From Raineyella sp964528755 (GTDB taxonomy: Bacteria > Actinomycetota > Actinomycetes > Propionibacteriales > Propionibacteriaceae): a stretch of 11,706 bases of DNA. Under the pieces are notes generated by a model, which worked only from the letters and a program-made list of their open reading frames with translations, searched no databases and was not told where the DNA came from. The stretch lies in NCBI GenBank assembly GCA_964528755.1, contig CAZGWN010000093.1, forward strand, positions 1 to 11,706, written 5' to 3'. Below, piece after piece: positions 1 through 6,512 of this stretch (position 1 is the first letter of the stretch; every line of letters begins with the position of its first letter). Made by a program: the position numbers and the translations under genes.

Positions 1-45
1 ACTGACCAACCCACCACCCACCGGTTCACACCAGATTGACAAGCA

Positions 46-105
46 GCGAGACCACGCAATTTCCACCGATCGCTCGACGTGGTCTCGCGCTCGCCGTGGT
101 CTCGC
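46..105. repeat. Short direct and inverted repeat cluster
   Basis: The 11-mer CGTGGTCTCGC occurs at 78-88 and again at 95-105, each followed by GCTC, giving a 17-base-period direct repeat. Its reverse complement GCGAGACCACG lies at 46-56, so either right-hand copy can pair with the left one to form an 11-bp stem. The cluster sits just past the point where NAD-kinase similarity ends in the neighbouring remnant, so it may mark the junction at which that gene was broken. No function can be assigned. Confidence 0.55.
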
Positions 106-126
106 GCTCCAAGGGCCCCTGCATCC

Positions 127-426
127 GCTGCTGGCAGCGGCGAGCTCGTAACGGGCGGTCGGGTGGCCGCGGTGCCCGACGAAGACCTGGTAGGGCGGCA
201 GCAGGTGCTGGCCGTCGTCGAGGGCGGCCCGCACCATGGTCCGTTCCTGGGCCTGGTCGGTTGCCCGCACGAGGTCGCCCAGGTCACGTACGTCATGGGT
301 GATCAGCACCCCGGCATTCCGCCCGGGCTCGGGGTCGATCCCGATCACCGGTCGCCCGTCGAGGTACTTCGCGACATTGGCGACCAGGCCGTTCTGGCCC
401 ATGATGACGGTGATGTCCTCCGGCGC
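127..426 (-). pseudogene. NAD-kinase-family (ATP-NAD kinase-like) gene remnant, both ends lost
   Basis: Read on the minus strand, about 100 residues resemble the middle of actinobacterial NAD(+) kinase-like proteins, which phosphorylate NAD to NADP. Visible pieces, in order, are VIMGQNGLVANVAKYLDG (ending about 358), PVIGIDPEPGRNAGVL, a run ending in ERTMVRAALDDGQ, and VFVGHRGHPTARYEL (180-136). In the family, the last is followed by an SSG segment and a GTGxTGW motif; here the reading frame goes on to the window edge without these and the residues become arginine-rich and unrelated. Upstream, an in-frame stop at 457-459 and no suitable start replace the N-terminal part. No frameshift is needed within the homologous stretch, so it looks truncated at both ends rather than worn by many mutations. 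The family call rests on recognising motifs, not on a search. Alternatively, it is a divergent gene continuing beyond the window. Confidence 0.55.
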
Positions 427-488
427 GGCTCTACCGGGTCGGCGCGATCGGCAGGCTCAACCCGGCGTTGCTGCGGTGAGATCTCCGA

Positions 489-514
489 TCCCGTACCCGT
501 TCCGGGCATCGGGA
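489..514. other. Small hairpin in the leader region of the aldehyde dehydrogenase gene
   Basis: TCCCG (489-493) can pair with CGGGA (510-514) and CCCG (496-499) with CGGG (503-506), around a TTC loop and a small internal bulge. It lies about 120 bases upstream of the dehydrogenase start, with no T-run after it, so it is not a textbook terminator. In such GC-rich DNA a stem this size may be chance. The rest of 427-634 shows no convincing promoter or gene. Confidence 0.25.
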
Positions 515-634
515 CCCGGGACTGTCTTGTCCGTCACATCGCCTGCCTCATCCCGCTCGACCCGCCTACCGTCGAATGGAGAAACAGGCGTGGTCCCCGC
601 CGTGAGGACCCGCTCATCCAGCGAGGAATGAGCC

Positions 635-2131
635 ATGGCACAACCCGTCAAGCTGTCCCGCAGCGTCTACGACCTCTACATCGGCGGGCAGTGGCGCCCG
701 GCCTCCGATGAGGCGACGCTGACCTCCACCAACCCCGCCACCGGCGAGAGACTCGCCGACATCGCCGAGGCCACCAAGGACGACGTCGATGCGGCCGCCG
801 CGGCGGCCCGGAAGGCGTTCCCGGCCTGGGCGCAGACCTCCGTCCCCCAGCGGTCCGCGATCCTGCTGCGGATCGCCGACCTGATCGAGGAGAACCTCGA
901 CTACCTGGCCACCGTCGAGACGATGGACAACGGCAAGCCGATCCGGGAGACGACCGGCGCCGATCTGCCGTTGGCGATCGATCACTTCCGCTATTTCGCC
1001 GGCGTCATCCGCGGCGACGAGGGCTCGGCCAACGTGCTGCCGGGCAACCTGCTCAACCTCATCCTCCGGGAACCGCTGGGGGTCGTCGGCCAGATCGTCC
1101 CGTGGAACTTCCCGTTCCTGATGGGCGCATGGAAGCTGGCCCCGGCGCTGGCCGCCGGTGACACCATCCTCTTCAAGCCCTCCAGTTCGACGTCGCTGTC
1201 GATCCTCGAACTGGCCAGGCTGATCGACGAGGCCGGGATCCTGCCGCCCGGCGTGCTCAACATCATCACCGGCGCCGGCGCGAAGTCCGGGGAGTACCTG
1301 CTGCACGCCGACGTCGACAAGCTCGCCTTCACCGGTTCCACCGAGGTCGGCCACGAGGTCGCCCTGGCCGCCGCCGACAAGATCATCCCCTCCACCCTGG
1401 AACTGGGCGGCAAGAGCGCCAATGTGTTCTTCGCCGATGCCGACATGGACCTGGCGCTGGAGGGCGTCGGGCTGGGCATCCTGTTCAACCAGGGCCAGGT
1501 CTGCTCGGCCGGCTCGCGGATCTTCGTGGACAAGGCGTTCTACGACACCTTCATGGGCCGGATGATCGACGAGTTCCGGACCGTACGCGTCGGCGACCCG
1601 CTCGACCCGCAGACCCAGATGGGTGCTCAGGTCAACGAGAGGCAGCTCACCAAGATCCTCGACTACGTCAAGATCGGTGAGAACGAGGGCGCCAAGGTTG
1701 CCGTCGGCGGTGAGCGGCTCACCGAGGGGGCGTACGCCAAGGGCGCCTTCCTCGAGCCGACCCTGCTGGCTGACGTGGACAACAAGATGCGGGTCGCGCA
1801 GGAGGAAATCTTCGGCCCGGTCGGCGTGGTCATCCCGTTCTCCGACGAGGACGAGGCGATCCGGCTGGCCAACGACTCGGTGTACGGGTTGGGCGGCGGC
1901 GTATTCACCAGTGACCTCAAGAAGGCCCTGCGGGTCGCGGGTGGCATCCGGACCGGCCGGGTGTGGGTCAACACCTACAACCAGTTCCCGGCCGGCGCGC
2001 CCTTCGGCGGCTACAAGCAGTCCGGCATCGGCCGCGAGACCCACAAGGCGATTCTCGGGGCGTACAGCCAGACGAAGAACGTCATCATCAACCTGGAGGA
2101 CAAGCCCGGAGGCATGTACGTGCAGGGCTGA
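635..2131 (+). CDS. NAD(P)-dependent aldehyde dehydrogenase
   Basis: A 498-residue cytoplasmic enzyme of the ALDH superfamily, the normal length, expected to oxidise an aldehyde to its carboxylic acid with NAD(P)+. Family landmarks are all present: VPWNFP with Asn158, the cofactor-binding Lys181 in FKPS, FTGSTEVG (232-239) of the Rossmann fold, the general base Glu256 in LELGGKSA, the catalytic nucleophile Cys290 in GQVCSAGSR, and EIFGPV (Glu391, Phe393). The start is supported by GAGGA at 623-627, seven bases before ATG. The overall look is that of AcoD/AldB-like acetaldehyde or general aliphatic aldehyde dehydrogenases, but substrate cannot be decided here. It stands alone, converging on the sulfatase gene across a repeat-rich gap, with no partner such as an alcohol dehydrogenase in view. 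A role in the neighbouring sulfatase/transport module is possible but unsupported. Confidence 0.93.
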   Translation: MAQPVKLSRSVYDLYIGGQWRPASDEATLTSTNPATGERLADIAEATKDDVDAAAAAARKAFPAWAQTSVPQRSAILLRIADLIEENLDYLATVETMDNGKPIRETTGADLPLAIDHFRYFAGVIRGDEGSANVLPGNLLNLILREPLGVVGQIVPWNFPFLMGAWKLAPALAAGDTILFKPSSSTSLSILELARLIDEAGILPPGVLNIITGAGAKSGEYLLHADVDKLAFTGSTEVGHEVALAAADKIIPSTLELGGKSANVFFADADMDLALEGVGLGILFNQGQVCSAGSRIFVDKAFYDTFMGRMIDEFRTVRVGDPLDPQTQMGAQVNERQLTKILDYVKIGENEGAKVAVGGERLTEGAYAKGAFLEPTLLADVDNKMRVAQEEIFGPVGVVIPFSDEDEAIRLANDSVYGLGGGVFTSDLKKALRVAGGIRTGRVWVNTYNQFPAGAPFGGYKQSGIGRETHKAILGAYSQTKNVIINLEDKPGGMYVQG

Positions 2132-2140
2132 GGGCTGACC

Positions 2141-2153
2141 CGCGCCAGGCGCG
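2141..2153. terminator. Possible terminator hairpin after aldehyde dehydrogenase
   Basis: Nine bases after the dehydrogenase stop codon, CGCGC (2141-2145) pairs with GCGCG (2149-2153) around a CAG loop, followed at once by GGGG-AA-CCCC. There is no T-run. It may end transcription weakly; the larger dyads downstream are better candidates. Confidence 0.25.
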
Positions 2154-2172
2154 TGGGGAACCCCGGCGGTAC

Positions 2173-2300
2173 CCCGGCGCAACTCAGGCAAGCGGATTGC
2201 TCGGGGTAGACAGCGTGCAATCCGCTTGTCTGGGCACCCGGCGCAACTCAGGCAAGCGGATCGCTCGGGATAGACCACGTGCAATCCGCTTGTCTGGGCT
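2173..2300. repeat. Two tandem 64-bp units, each with a long dyad (REP-like or bidirectional terminator)
   Basis: Copy 1 (2173-2236) and copy 2 (2237-2300) are nearly identical with a 64-base period. In copy 1, CAAGCGGATTGC (2189-2200) is the perfect reverse complement of GCAATCCGCTTG (2217-2228), with a 16-base loop; the stem extends outwards with CAGG against TCTG through one G-T wobble, giving about 16 pairs. Copy 2 has the same dyad (2253-2264 with 2281-2292) with one C/A mismatch. The units lie between two convergent genes, where they could stop transcription from both sides, or they could be repetitive extragenic palindromes found elsewhere in the genome. No T-run follows either stem. 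Confidence 0.8.
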
Positions 2301-2302
2301 TC

Positions 2303-2407
2303 GGGTGCGGATGGCCTGGGCCCCGGGTGCGGATGGCCTGGGCCTTGGGTGCGGCTGCCTCGGGTGCGGCTGCCCCGGGTGCGGATGGCCTGGGCACCCG
2401 GGTGCGG
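2303..2407. repeat. Six-copy GGGTGCGG tandem-like array
   Basis: GGGTGCGG begins at 2303, 2325, 2347, 2362, 2377 and 2400. The first three spacings are 22, 22 and 15 bases, then 15 and 23, so the array is built of a 22-23-base unit (GGGTGCGGATGGCCTGGGC and variants) and a shorter 15-base unit (GGGTGCGGCTGCC and variants). It ends four bases before the complement of the sulfatase stop codon, so it forms the start of that gene's 3' untranslated region. It looks like a variable-number tandem repeat. No coding sequence is supported through it. Confidence 0.7.
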
Positions 2408-2411
2408 TCGG

Positions 2412-3989
2412 TCAGGAAAGGTGTTCCGGGCCGGGATGAATCGGCGCCCGCTGCCCGGGGGCGGCGAAGGCGCCGATGCCAAGGCGTCCCGGCGTCGACG
2501 GGTGCCACGACACCGGGACGGTCCCGGCCGCCGTTGCCAGGAGCCGCTCCAGGTCGTCGGCGAGATGGGCGCGTCCGGTGGCACGCAGGTGCTCGGCGTA
2601 CGCCTCGGGATCGGTGTAGAGGGTCGGGCCCTCCTGCAGGGCCGTCAGCATGGGGTCGGGCAGTGCGCCCGGTCGGCCGGCGTAGAACGTCCACCACTGC
2701 GCCAGGAGGCTGCGCATCCGGTCCATCAACTCCGGCTCGGTTGCCGAGAGGTCCCGGGTCTGGTGAGGATCCGCGGTGATGTCGAACAGTTGCTCGCCCT
2801 CCGCCCGGAACGCTCCTGGATGGTAGGTGCAGGTGTAGAGGTGGTCGCGGGTCCGGACGGACCGTTGGTAGGTGTGCGCGCCCTGCCCGAGTACGAGGTA
2901 GTCCCGCGAGACCAGGGGCTCCCCGCGCACCCCAGTGGCGAAGGACTCGCCCTGCCATCCGCTCGGTGCGGCAATGTCCAGCAAGTCGCAAAGCGTCGGG
3001 CCCAGGTCGATGTTGTACAGCAGGGCGTCGTTGTGCCGGGCGTGTTCGGGGATCCGGTCGGTGAGGCCAGGCCAGGACACGACCAGCGGCAGTCGATGCA
3101 CGGCCTCGTTCGCCAGGCCGTGTTCTGCGTACGAGCCGAGTTCGCCGAAGGACTCGCCGTGGTCGGCACTGACGATGACGGCCGTGTCATCGGCGATGCC
3201 GAGTTCGTCGAGCAGGTCCAGCAGGCGACCGAAATGGTGATCCCAATACATGATGGCGCCGTCGTACCCGTTGATGAGGTGTTCGAAATCGGTGCGCTCG
3301 GCAATGGCGTCCGGCATGTTGTCCGGTACGGGGGACCGGCGCGGCCCGAAGGCGTAGTGAAGGTCGACGGCGGTCCGCGGGCCGTAGATCTCCTGGTGGG
3401 AGGAGATGGTCTCCTGATCGGGCCATGCCGGTGCCGGACCCGACTCGGCCGCCCGCTGCGTCCAATCGGCACTCTGCAGGTAGTCGGTGTGTGGGTCCCA
3501 GTAGTTCAGGTGGAGGAACCAATGATCCTCGGTGCCTCGGCGGCGGAGCCAGTCGAAGGCGACCTCGTGGATCTCCTCTGCGGTCTCGTCGGTGAGCCGA
3601 TCGGTCGCCCGGATCGATTCGCGGAAGTTGCCGAGAAAGAAGTATGCGCGGTGTCGCTCGGCGAACATCGAGATCGACGCGGTGTAGTACCCGTGCCGCT
3701 GGAGATGCTGGCCGAGCAATGGTCGCTCCTCGGGGATCCCGTGGCCGGTGTCGAGCCGGAACCTGGCTGCCTCACCGGTGTGTCCGACGACGCCGTTCGT
3801 GATCCCGAACTGTCCACTCGTCAGCGCGGTACGGGAGGGTAGACACGGCGAGTCCGATGCGTAGTAGTGGTCGAAGACGACGCCACGCTCGGCGAGCCGG
3901 TCGAGGTTCGGTGTGGTCGGCCTGGTGTACCCGTAGGGCCCGGTGTGGTCGGCCCGGAGGGTGTCGACGTCGATGTACAGGATGCGCAT
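2412..3989 (-). CDS. Sulfatase (formylglycine-dependent, alkaline phosphatase superfamily), CLPSR type
   Basis: A 525-residue hydrolase of the sulfatase family, which cleaves sulfate esters (some relatives act on phosphonate or phosphodiesters). The activation motif C49-L-P-S-R53 is the CxPxR signature whose Cys is oxidised to formylglycine. Metal-site landmarks are Asp7 and Asp9 in IDVDTLR, His167 in YWDPHTDY, and Asp276-His277 in SADHGESFGE. The N-terminus MRILYIDVDTLRADH enters the fold directly, with no signal peptide or lipobox, so the enzyme should be cytoplasmic. I chose ATG at 3989 over ATG at 4004, because GGAG lies five bases before it, and family members start at this strand. The C-terminal part carries the usual QLFDITADPHQTRDL segment. 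It follows the TetR gene by 90 bases on the same strand and so may share its transcript. Substrate is unknown; a maturing enzyme is not encoded in the window. Confidence 0.88.
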   Translation of the reverse strand: MRILYIDVDTLRADHTGPYGYTRPTTPNLDRLAERGVVFDHYYASDSPCLPSRTALTSGQFGITNGVVGHTGEAARFRLDTGHGIPEERPLLGQHLQRHGYYTASISMFAERHRAYFFLGNFRESIRATDRLTDETAEEIHEVAFDWLRRRGTEDHWFLHLNYWDPHTDYLQSADWTQRAAESGPAPAWPDQETISSHQEIYGPRTAVDLHYAFGPRRSPVPDNMPDAIAERTDFEHLINGYDGAIMYWDHHFGRLLDLLDELGIADDTAVIVSADHGESFGELGSYAEHGLANEAVHRLPLVVSWPGLTDRIPEHARHNDALLYNIDLGPTLCDLLDIAAPSGWQGESFATGVRGEPLVSRDYLVLGQGAHTYQRSVRTRDHLYTCTYHPGAFRAEGEQLFDITADPHQTRDLSATEPELMDRMRSLLAQWWTFYAGRPGALPDPMLTALQEGPTLYTDPEAYAEHLRATGRAHLADDLERLLATAAGTVPVSWHPSTPGRLGIGAFAAPGQRAPIHPGPEHLS

Positions 3990-4038
3990 CGGTGCTCCGA
4001 TCATGGGACGGGCATGTCGGCAGCCACCCTAATCCTGC

Positions 4039-4050
4039 AAACCTGGTAGG
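4039..4050. promoter_or_regulatory. Operator-like half site upstream of the sulfatase gene (tentative)
   Basis: AAACCTGGTAGG at 4039-4050 resembles AAACCTAGTAGT at 4842-4853 in the proposed operator, with 10 of 12 bases matching. It lies in the 90-base gap between tetR and the sulfatase. It could let the regulator act on a promoter for the sulfatase alone, but no full dyad is present and a match this size could be chance. Confidence 0.2.
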
Positions 4051-4079
4051 CGAGAAGGTGGTCTGGTGGTGACAGGGGT

Positions 4080-4748
4080 TCAGAGCGCGACGGTCAGCAG
4101 CGGCTGGAGGTAGCGTCGCAGTTCTTCTGCCATGTCGACGGCCTCGCGGTCGAGGAGCCACTGCAGTTGCAGACCGTCCATGAGCGCCACGGTGGCGCGG
4201 GCGGTGCTGTCCGGATCGATGCCCGGGCGCAGTTCCCCCTCGGCGGCAGCGGTCTGCAAGGCCGTCCGGAGGGACCCGAGAACGTGGGCGTAGTGACCGA
4301 TGAAGTACTCGTGGGCGGGATGATCGGGAGCGGTGGCCTCTGCCGCGAGGACGGCGTAGAGCTCGACCAGTTCCGGGGTCGTCGCGTTGAACGCAGCCAG
4401 GTCGACCGTCGCCCGAAGGTGGTCGACTCCCTCGGGCGGTGGGTCACCCATCCTGATGGTTGTTTCCCGATCACGCCAGGCCAGCACCGCCTCGAGCAGG
4501 TGGGCCTTGGACGGATAGTGGTGCAGAACGCCCGCCTGGGTCATCCCGACCCGCTCCGCGACGTCGCGCAGGGAACCCTTCCGATAGCCATGTTCGGAGA
4601 AGACCTCGACCGCCGCCCGGAGGATTTCGCGGCGGCGGCCGGCGCTCTTTGCGTACGCCCCACGCGGCGGGGCGCCAGTGCGGGGGGCATCGACGGCCTC
4701 CTCCTGTGGCCTGGGCACCCGGCCGCGCCCCCGGCCCTCCCGGTGCAT
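4080..4748 (-). CDS. TetR/AcrR-family transcriptional regulator
   Basis: A 222-residue one-component repressor. Residues about 38-85 form the TetR DNA-binding domain: RREILRAAVEVFSEHGY (helix 1), GSLRDVAERVGMTQAGV (helix-turn-helix) and the typical LHHYPSKAHLLEAVL end. The remaining C-terminal part is helical and would bind a ligand and form a dimer. Start choice is uncertain: ATG at 4748 has AGGGG nine bases upstream, and is preferred over ATG at 4757 and GTG at 4814. This leaves an arginine-rich, probably flexible tail of about 35 residues before the domain. It is divergent to the binding protein gene, whose promoter carries inverted repeats, and is directly upstream of the first sulfatase. 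This arrangement suggests that it controls both the importer and the sulfatases in response to the imported compound or its product. That is inference from position. Confidence 0.9.
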   Translation of the reverse strand: MHREGRGRGRVPRPQEEAVDAPRTGAPPRGAYAKSAGRRREILRAAVEVFSEHGYRKGSLRDVAERVGMTQAGVLHHYPSKAHLLEAVLAWRDRETTIRMGDPPPEGVDHLRATVDLAAFNATTPELVELYAVLAAEATAPDHPAHEYFIGHYAHVLGSLRTALQTAAAEGELRPGIDPDSTARATVALMDGLQLQWLLDREAVDMAEELRRYLQPLLTVAL

Positions 4749-4807
4749 TGTCCTCATCCCCTGCACAGTAGCCTGCCGCGGCCCCCAGGGTGGACCTGGA
4801 CGCAGAG

Positions 4808-4836
4808 TTGACACGTGAGATAAGCAAAGCTAATGT
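4808..4836 (+). promoter_or_regulatory. Sigma-70-type promoter of the transporter operon
   Basis: TTGACA (4808-4813) is a perfect -35 box, followed after exactly 17 bases by TAATGT (4831-4836), a TAnnnT-type -10 box. Transcription would begin near 4843, about 77 bases ahead of the binding protein start. The local DNA is clearly more AT-rich than the surrounding genes. Confidence 0.6.
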
Positions 4837-4863
4837 CTAGGAAACCTAGTAGTCAGTAGGTTT
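4837..4863. promoter_or_regulatory. Overlapping inverted repeats, probable TetR operator
   Basis: Two dyads overlap. CTAGG-AAA-CCTAG spans 4837-4849. AAACCTA (4842-4848) pairs perfectly with TAGGTTT (4857-4863) across eight bases, giving a 22-bp dyad of the size TetR dimers bind. Together there are three TAGG half sites. The dyads begin immediately after the -10 box and cover the predicted transcription start, so a bound repressor would block the promoter. Assignment to the adjacent regulator is inferred from position. Confidence 0.5.
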
Positions 4864-4919
4864 TTGTCGGGTTGCGCGGCTATCCGTCGGCTTGGCGGCG
4901 GCGAAGGAAGGAAACCTCC

Positions 4920-6473
4920 GTGGTACGTACGAGGGCTGTGGTGGCAGCGGTGTCGGGTGTCGTGCTCGCGTTCGCCCTGGCGCTCGCCGGGTGCAGTGCG
5001 CCGGCGGGTGGGGACAGCGGTGGGGGCGGCGGGAGCGACGGCACCCTCACCCTGGGGAATGCGGTGGTGCCGGCGTCGTTGGCCCCGAGCGCAGCGGCGT
5101 GGGCGAATCAGGCGCCGTACCTCCAGGCGGTCTATGACTCGCTGCTGCACGAGACACCGGACCTGGGGATCGAGCCGTGGCTGGCGACGAGTTGGTCGTA
5201 CAACGACGACAAGACGGTGCTGACCCTGAAGCTGCGGGATGACGTGACCTTCACCGACGGGACGCCGTTCACCGCCGACGTGGCGGCCCAGAACCTGATT
5301 CGCTTCCGGGATGGGACGTCCAGCCTGCGGTCCTATCTGGCGTTGATGACATCTGCCGAGGCCGTCGACGCCCATACCCTGAGGATCACCCTCAGCGAAC
5401 CGAATCCCGCGCTGTTGACGTACCTGTCCGGGGTGGCCGGTTTGCAGGCGAGCCCCGCCACGTTCAGTGCCGCGGACGAGGCGACGCACCCGGTGGGCTC
5501 GGGGCCGTACCTCCTGGACAGCGATCGGACCGTGATCGGGTCGACGTACGTGTACACCCGCAATGAGAATTACTGGGCGCCCCAGATCCAGCATTACGGC
5601 ACCGTGGTGATCAACGTCTACCAGACCACCTCGACGCAGCTGAACGCGATCCAGAGCCGTCAGGTCAACGGTGTCTCCCTGCTCGACAACAGCGCCATCG
5701 CCCAGGTCGAGGGTGCGGGATATACGACCGAGAGCCAGGTGCTGAACTTCCAGGGGCTTCTGTTGTTCGACCGGGATGGGACGATCACCCCGGCACTGAA
5801 GGATGTCCGGGTCCGCCGCGCCATCAATCACGCGATCGACCGCGACGCGATGCTCAAGGCGGTCGGCAACGGCCTGGGGGAGCCCACCACCCAGATCTTC
5901 CGATCCACCGACGCAGCCTCCTACGACCCGGCGCTGGACGACGAGTACCCGTACGATCCGGCCAAGGCCAAGGACCTTCTGGCGGAGGCCGGCCATCCCA
6001 ACGGATTCCGCGTGACGATCCCGCAGGTGGCCACCGGGTCGACCGCGCTGTACGACCTCGTCAAGCAGTACCTCGGCGCGGTCGGCATCACTGTCGACTA
6101 CGTCAACGAGCCGCCGAACAACCTGCTCGCCGACGTGGCCGGCGCCAAGTTCTCCATCGTCGCGTCGCTTCCGCTGCAGACGGATGCGACGGCGTGGCAG
6201 GTCGCCAATTTCAAGCTGTTGCCGAAGGCCACATGGAATCCGTTCCACACCGAGGACGAGACCGTCACCCGACTCGCGCACACGGTCCAGACCGGATCGG
6301 AGGAGGAGGCGGCCCGGGCCGGCAAGGAGCTCAACCGCTACATCGTCGAGCAGGCGTGGTTCGCCCCGTGGTACCGGCCGCAGCTGACCTTCGCGGTTGA
6401 TGCCGACACATCCGTGGTCGTGCAGCAGGACAACGCGTACCCCTACTTGTGGAACATCACCCCGAAGTCCTGA
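4920..6473 (+). CDS. ABC transporter solute-binding lipoprotein, family 5 (DppA/OppA type)
   Basis: A 517-residue extracellular binding protein anchored to the membrane by lipid. Residues 1-25 are a lipoprotein signal peptide: RTR, a hydrophobic stretch, and lipobox L22-A-G-C25. A glycine/serine linker follows (GGDSGGGGGSDG), then the SBP family 5 fold from about residue 41: LTLGNAVVPASLAP, then EPWLATSWSY, LTLKLRDDVTFTDGTPFTADV, and VRRAINHAIDRDAML in the second lobe. Family members bind dipeptides, oligopeptides, nickel complexes, glutathione or sugars; which one applies is not visible. GTG at 4920 is chosen because GAAGGAAGG lies about eight bases upstream and the signal peptide begins there; an in-frame TTG at 4872 has no ribosome site. 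First gene of the importer operon, with permease 39 bases downstream. Confidence 0.93.
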   Translation: MVRTRAVVAAVSGVVLAFALALAGCSAPAGGDSGGGGGSDGTLTLGNAVVPASLAPSAAAWANQAPYLQAVYDSLLHETPDLGIEPWLATSWSYNDDKTVLTLKLRDDVTFTDGTPFTADVAAQNLIRFRDGTSSLRSYLALMTSAEAVDAHTLRITLSEPNPALLTYLSGVAGLQASPATFSAADEATHPVGSGPYLLDSDRTVIGSTYVYTRNENYWAPQIQHYGTVVINVYQTTSTQLNAIQSRQVNGVSLLDNSAIAQVEGAGYTTESQVLNFQGLLLFDRDGTITPALKDVRVRRAINHAIDRDAMLKAVGNGLGEPTTQIFRSTDAASYDPALDDEYPYDPAKAKDLLAEAGHPNGFRVTIPQVATGSTALYDLVKQYLGAVGITVDYVNEPPNNLLADVAGAKFSIVASLPLQTDATAWQVANFKLLPKATWNPFHTEDETVTRLAHTVQTGSEEEAARAGKELNRYIVEQAWFAPWYRPQLTFAVDADTSVVVQQDNAYPYLWNITPKS

Positions 6474-6512
6474 TCTGTCCTGTCCACCGATACCGAGGCT
6501 GAGGATCTGCCC

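Noticed and set aside
36..41. TTGACA resembling a -35 box
   Set aside because: No suitable -10 box lies 16-18 bases downstream and no gene start follows nearby.
185..194. ACCTGGTAGG identical to 4041-4050 near the sulfatase
   Set aside because: It lies inside the NAD-kinase-like remnant, where it encodes conserved-looking residues; probably chance rather than an operator.
2173..2300. Possible CRISPR array
   Set aside because: Only two units, no unique spacers between short repeats, and no cas genes; each unit is a single 64-bp copy with an internal dyad.
2240..2400. Repeated arginine/alanine-rich peptides in several frames across the intergenic repeats
   Set aside because: These come from translating the tandem repeats; there is no ribosome site or conserved frame.
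614..2584. Long open frame on the minus strand opposite the aldehyde dehydrogenase (656 residues)
   Set aside because: It is the antisense shadow of a clear enzyme gene, rich in Gly, Asp, Val and Arg with no family motif; high-GC codon bias keeps it open.
2349..3842. Plus-strand open frame opposite the first sulfatase
   Set aside because: Shadow of the sulfatase; runs through the repeat array and shows no domain.
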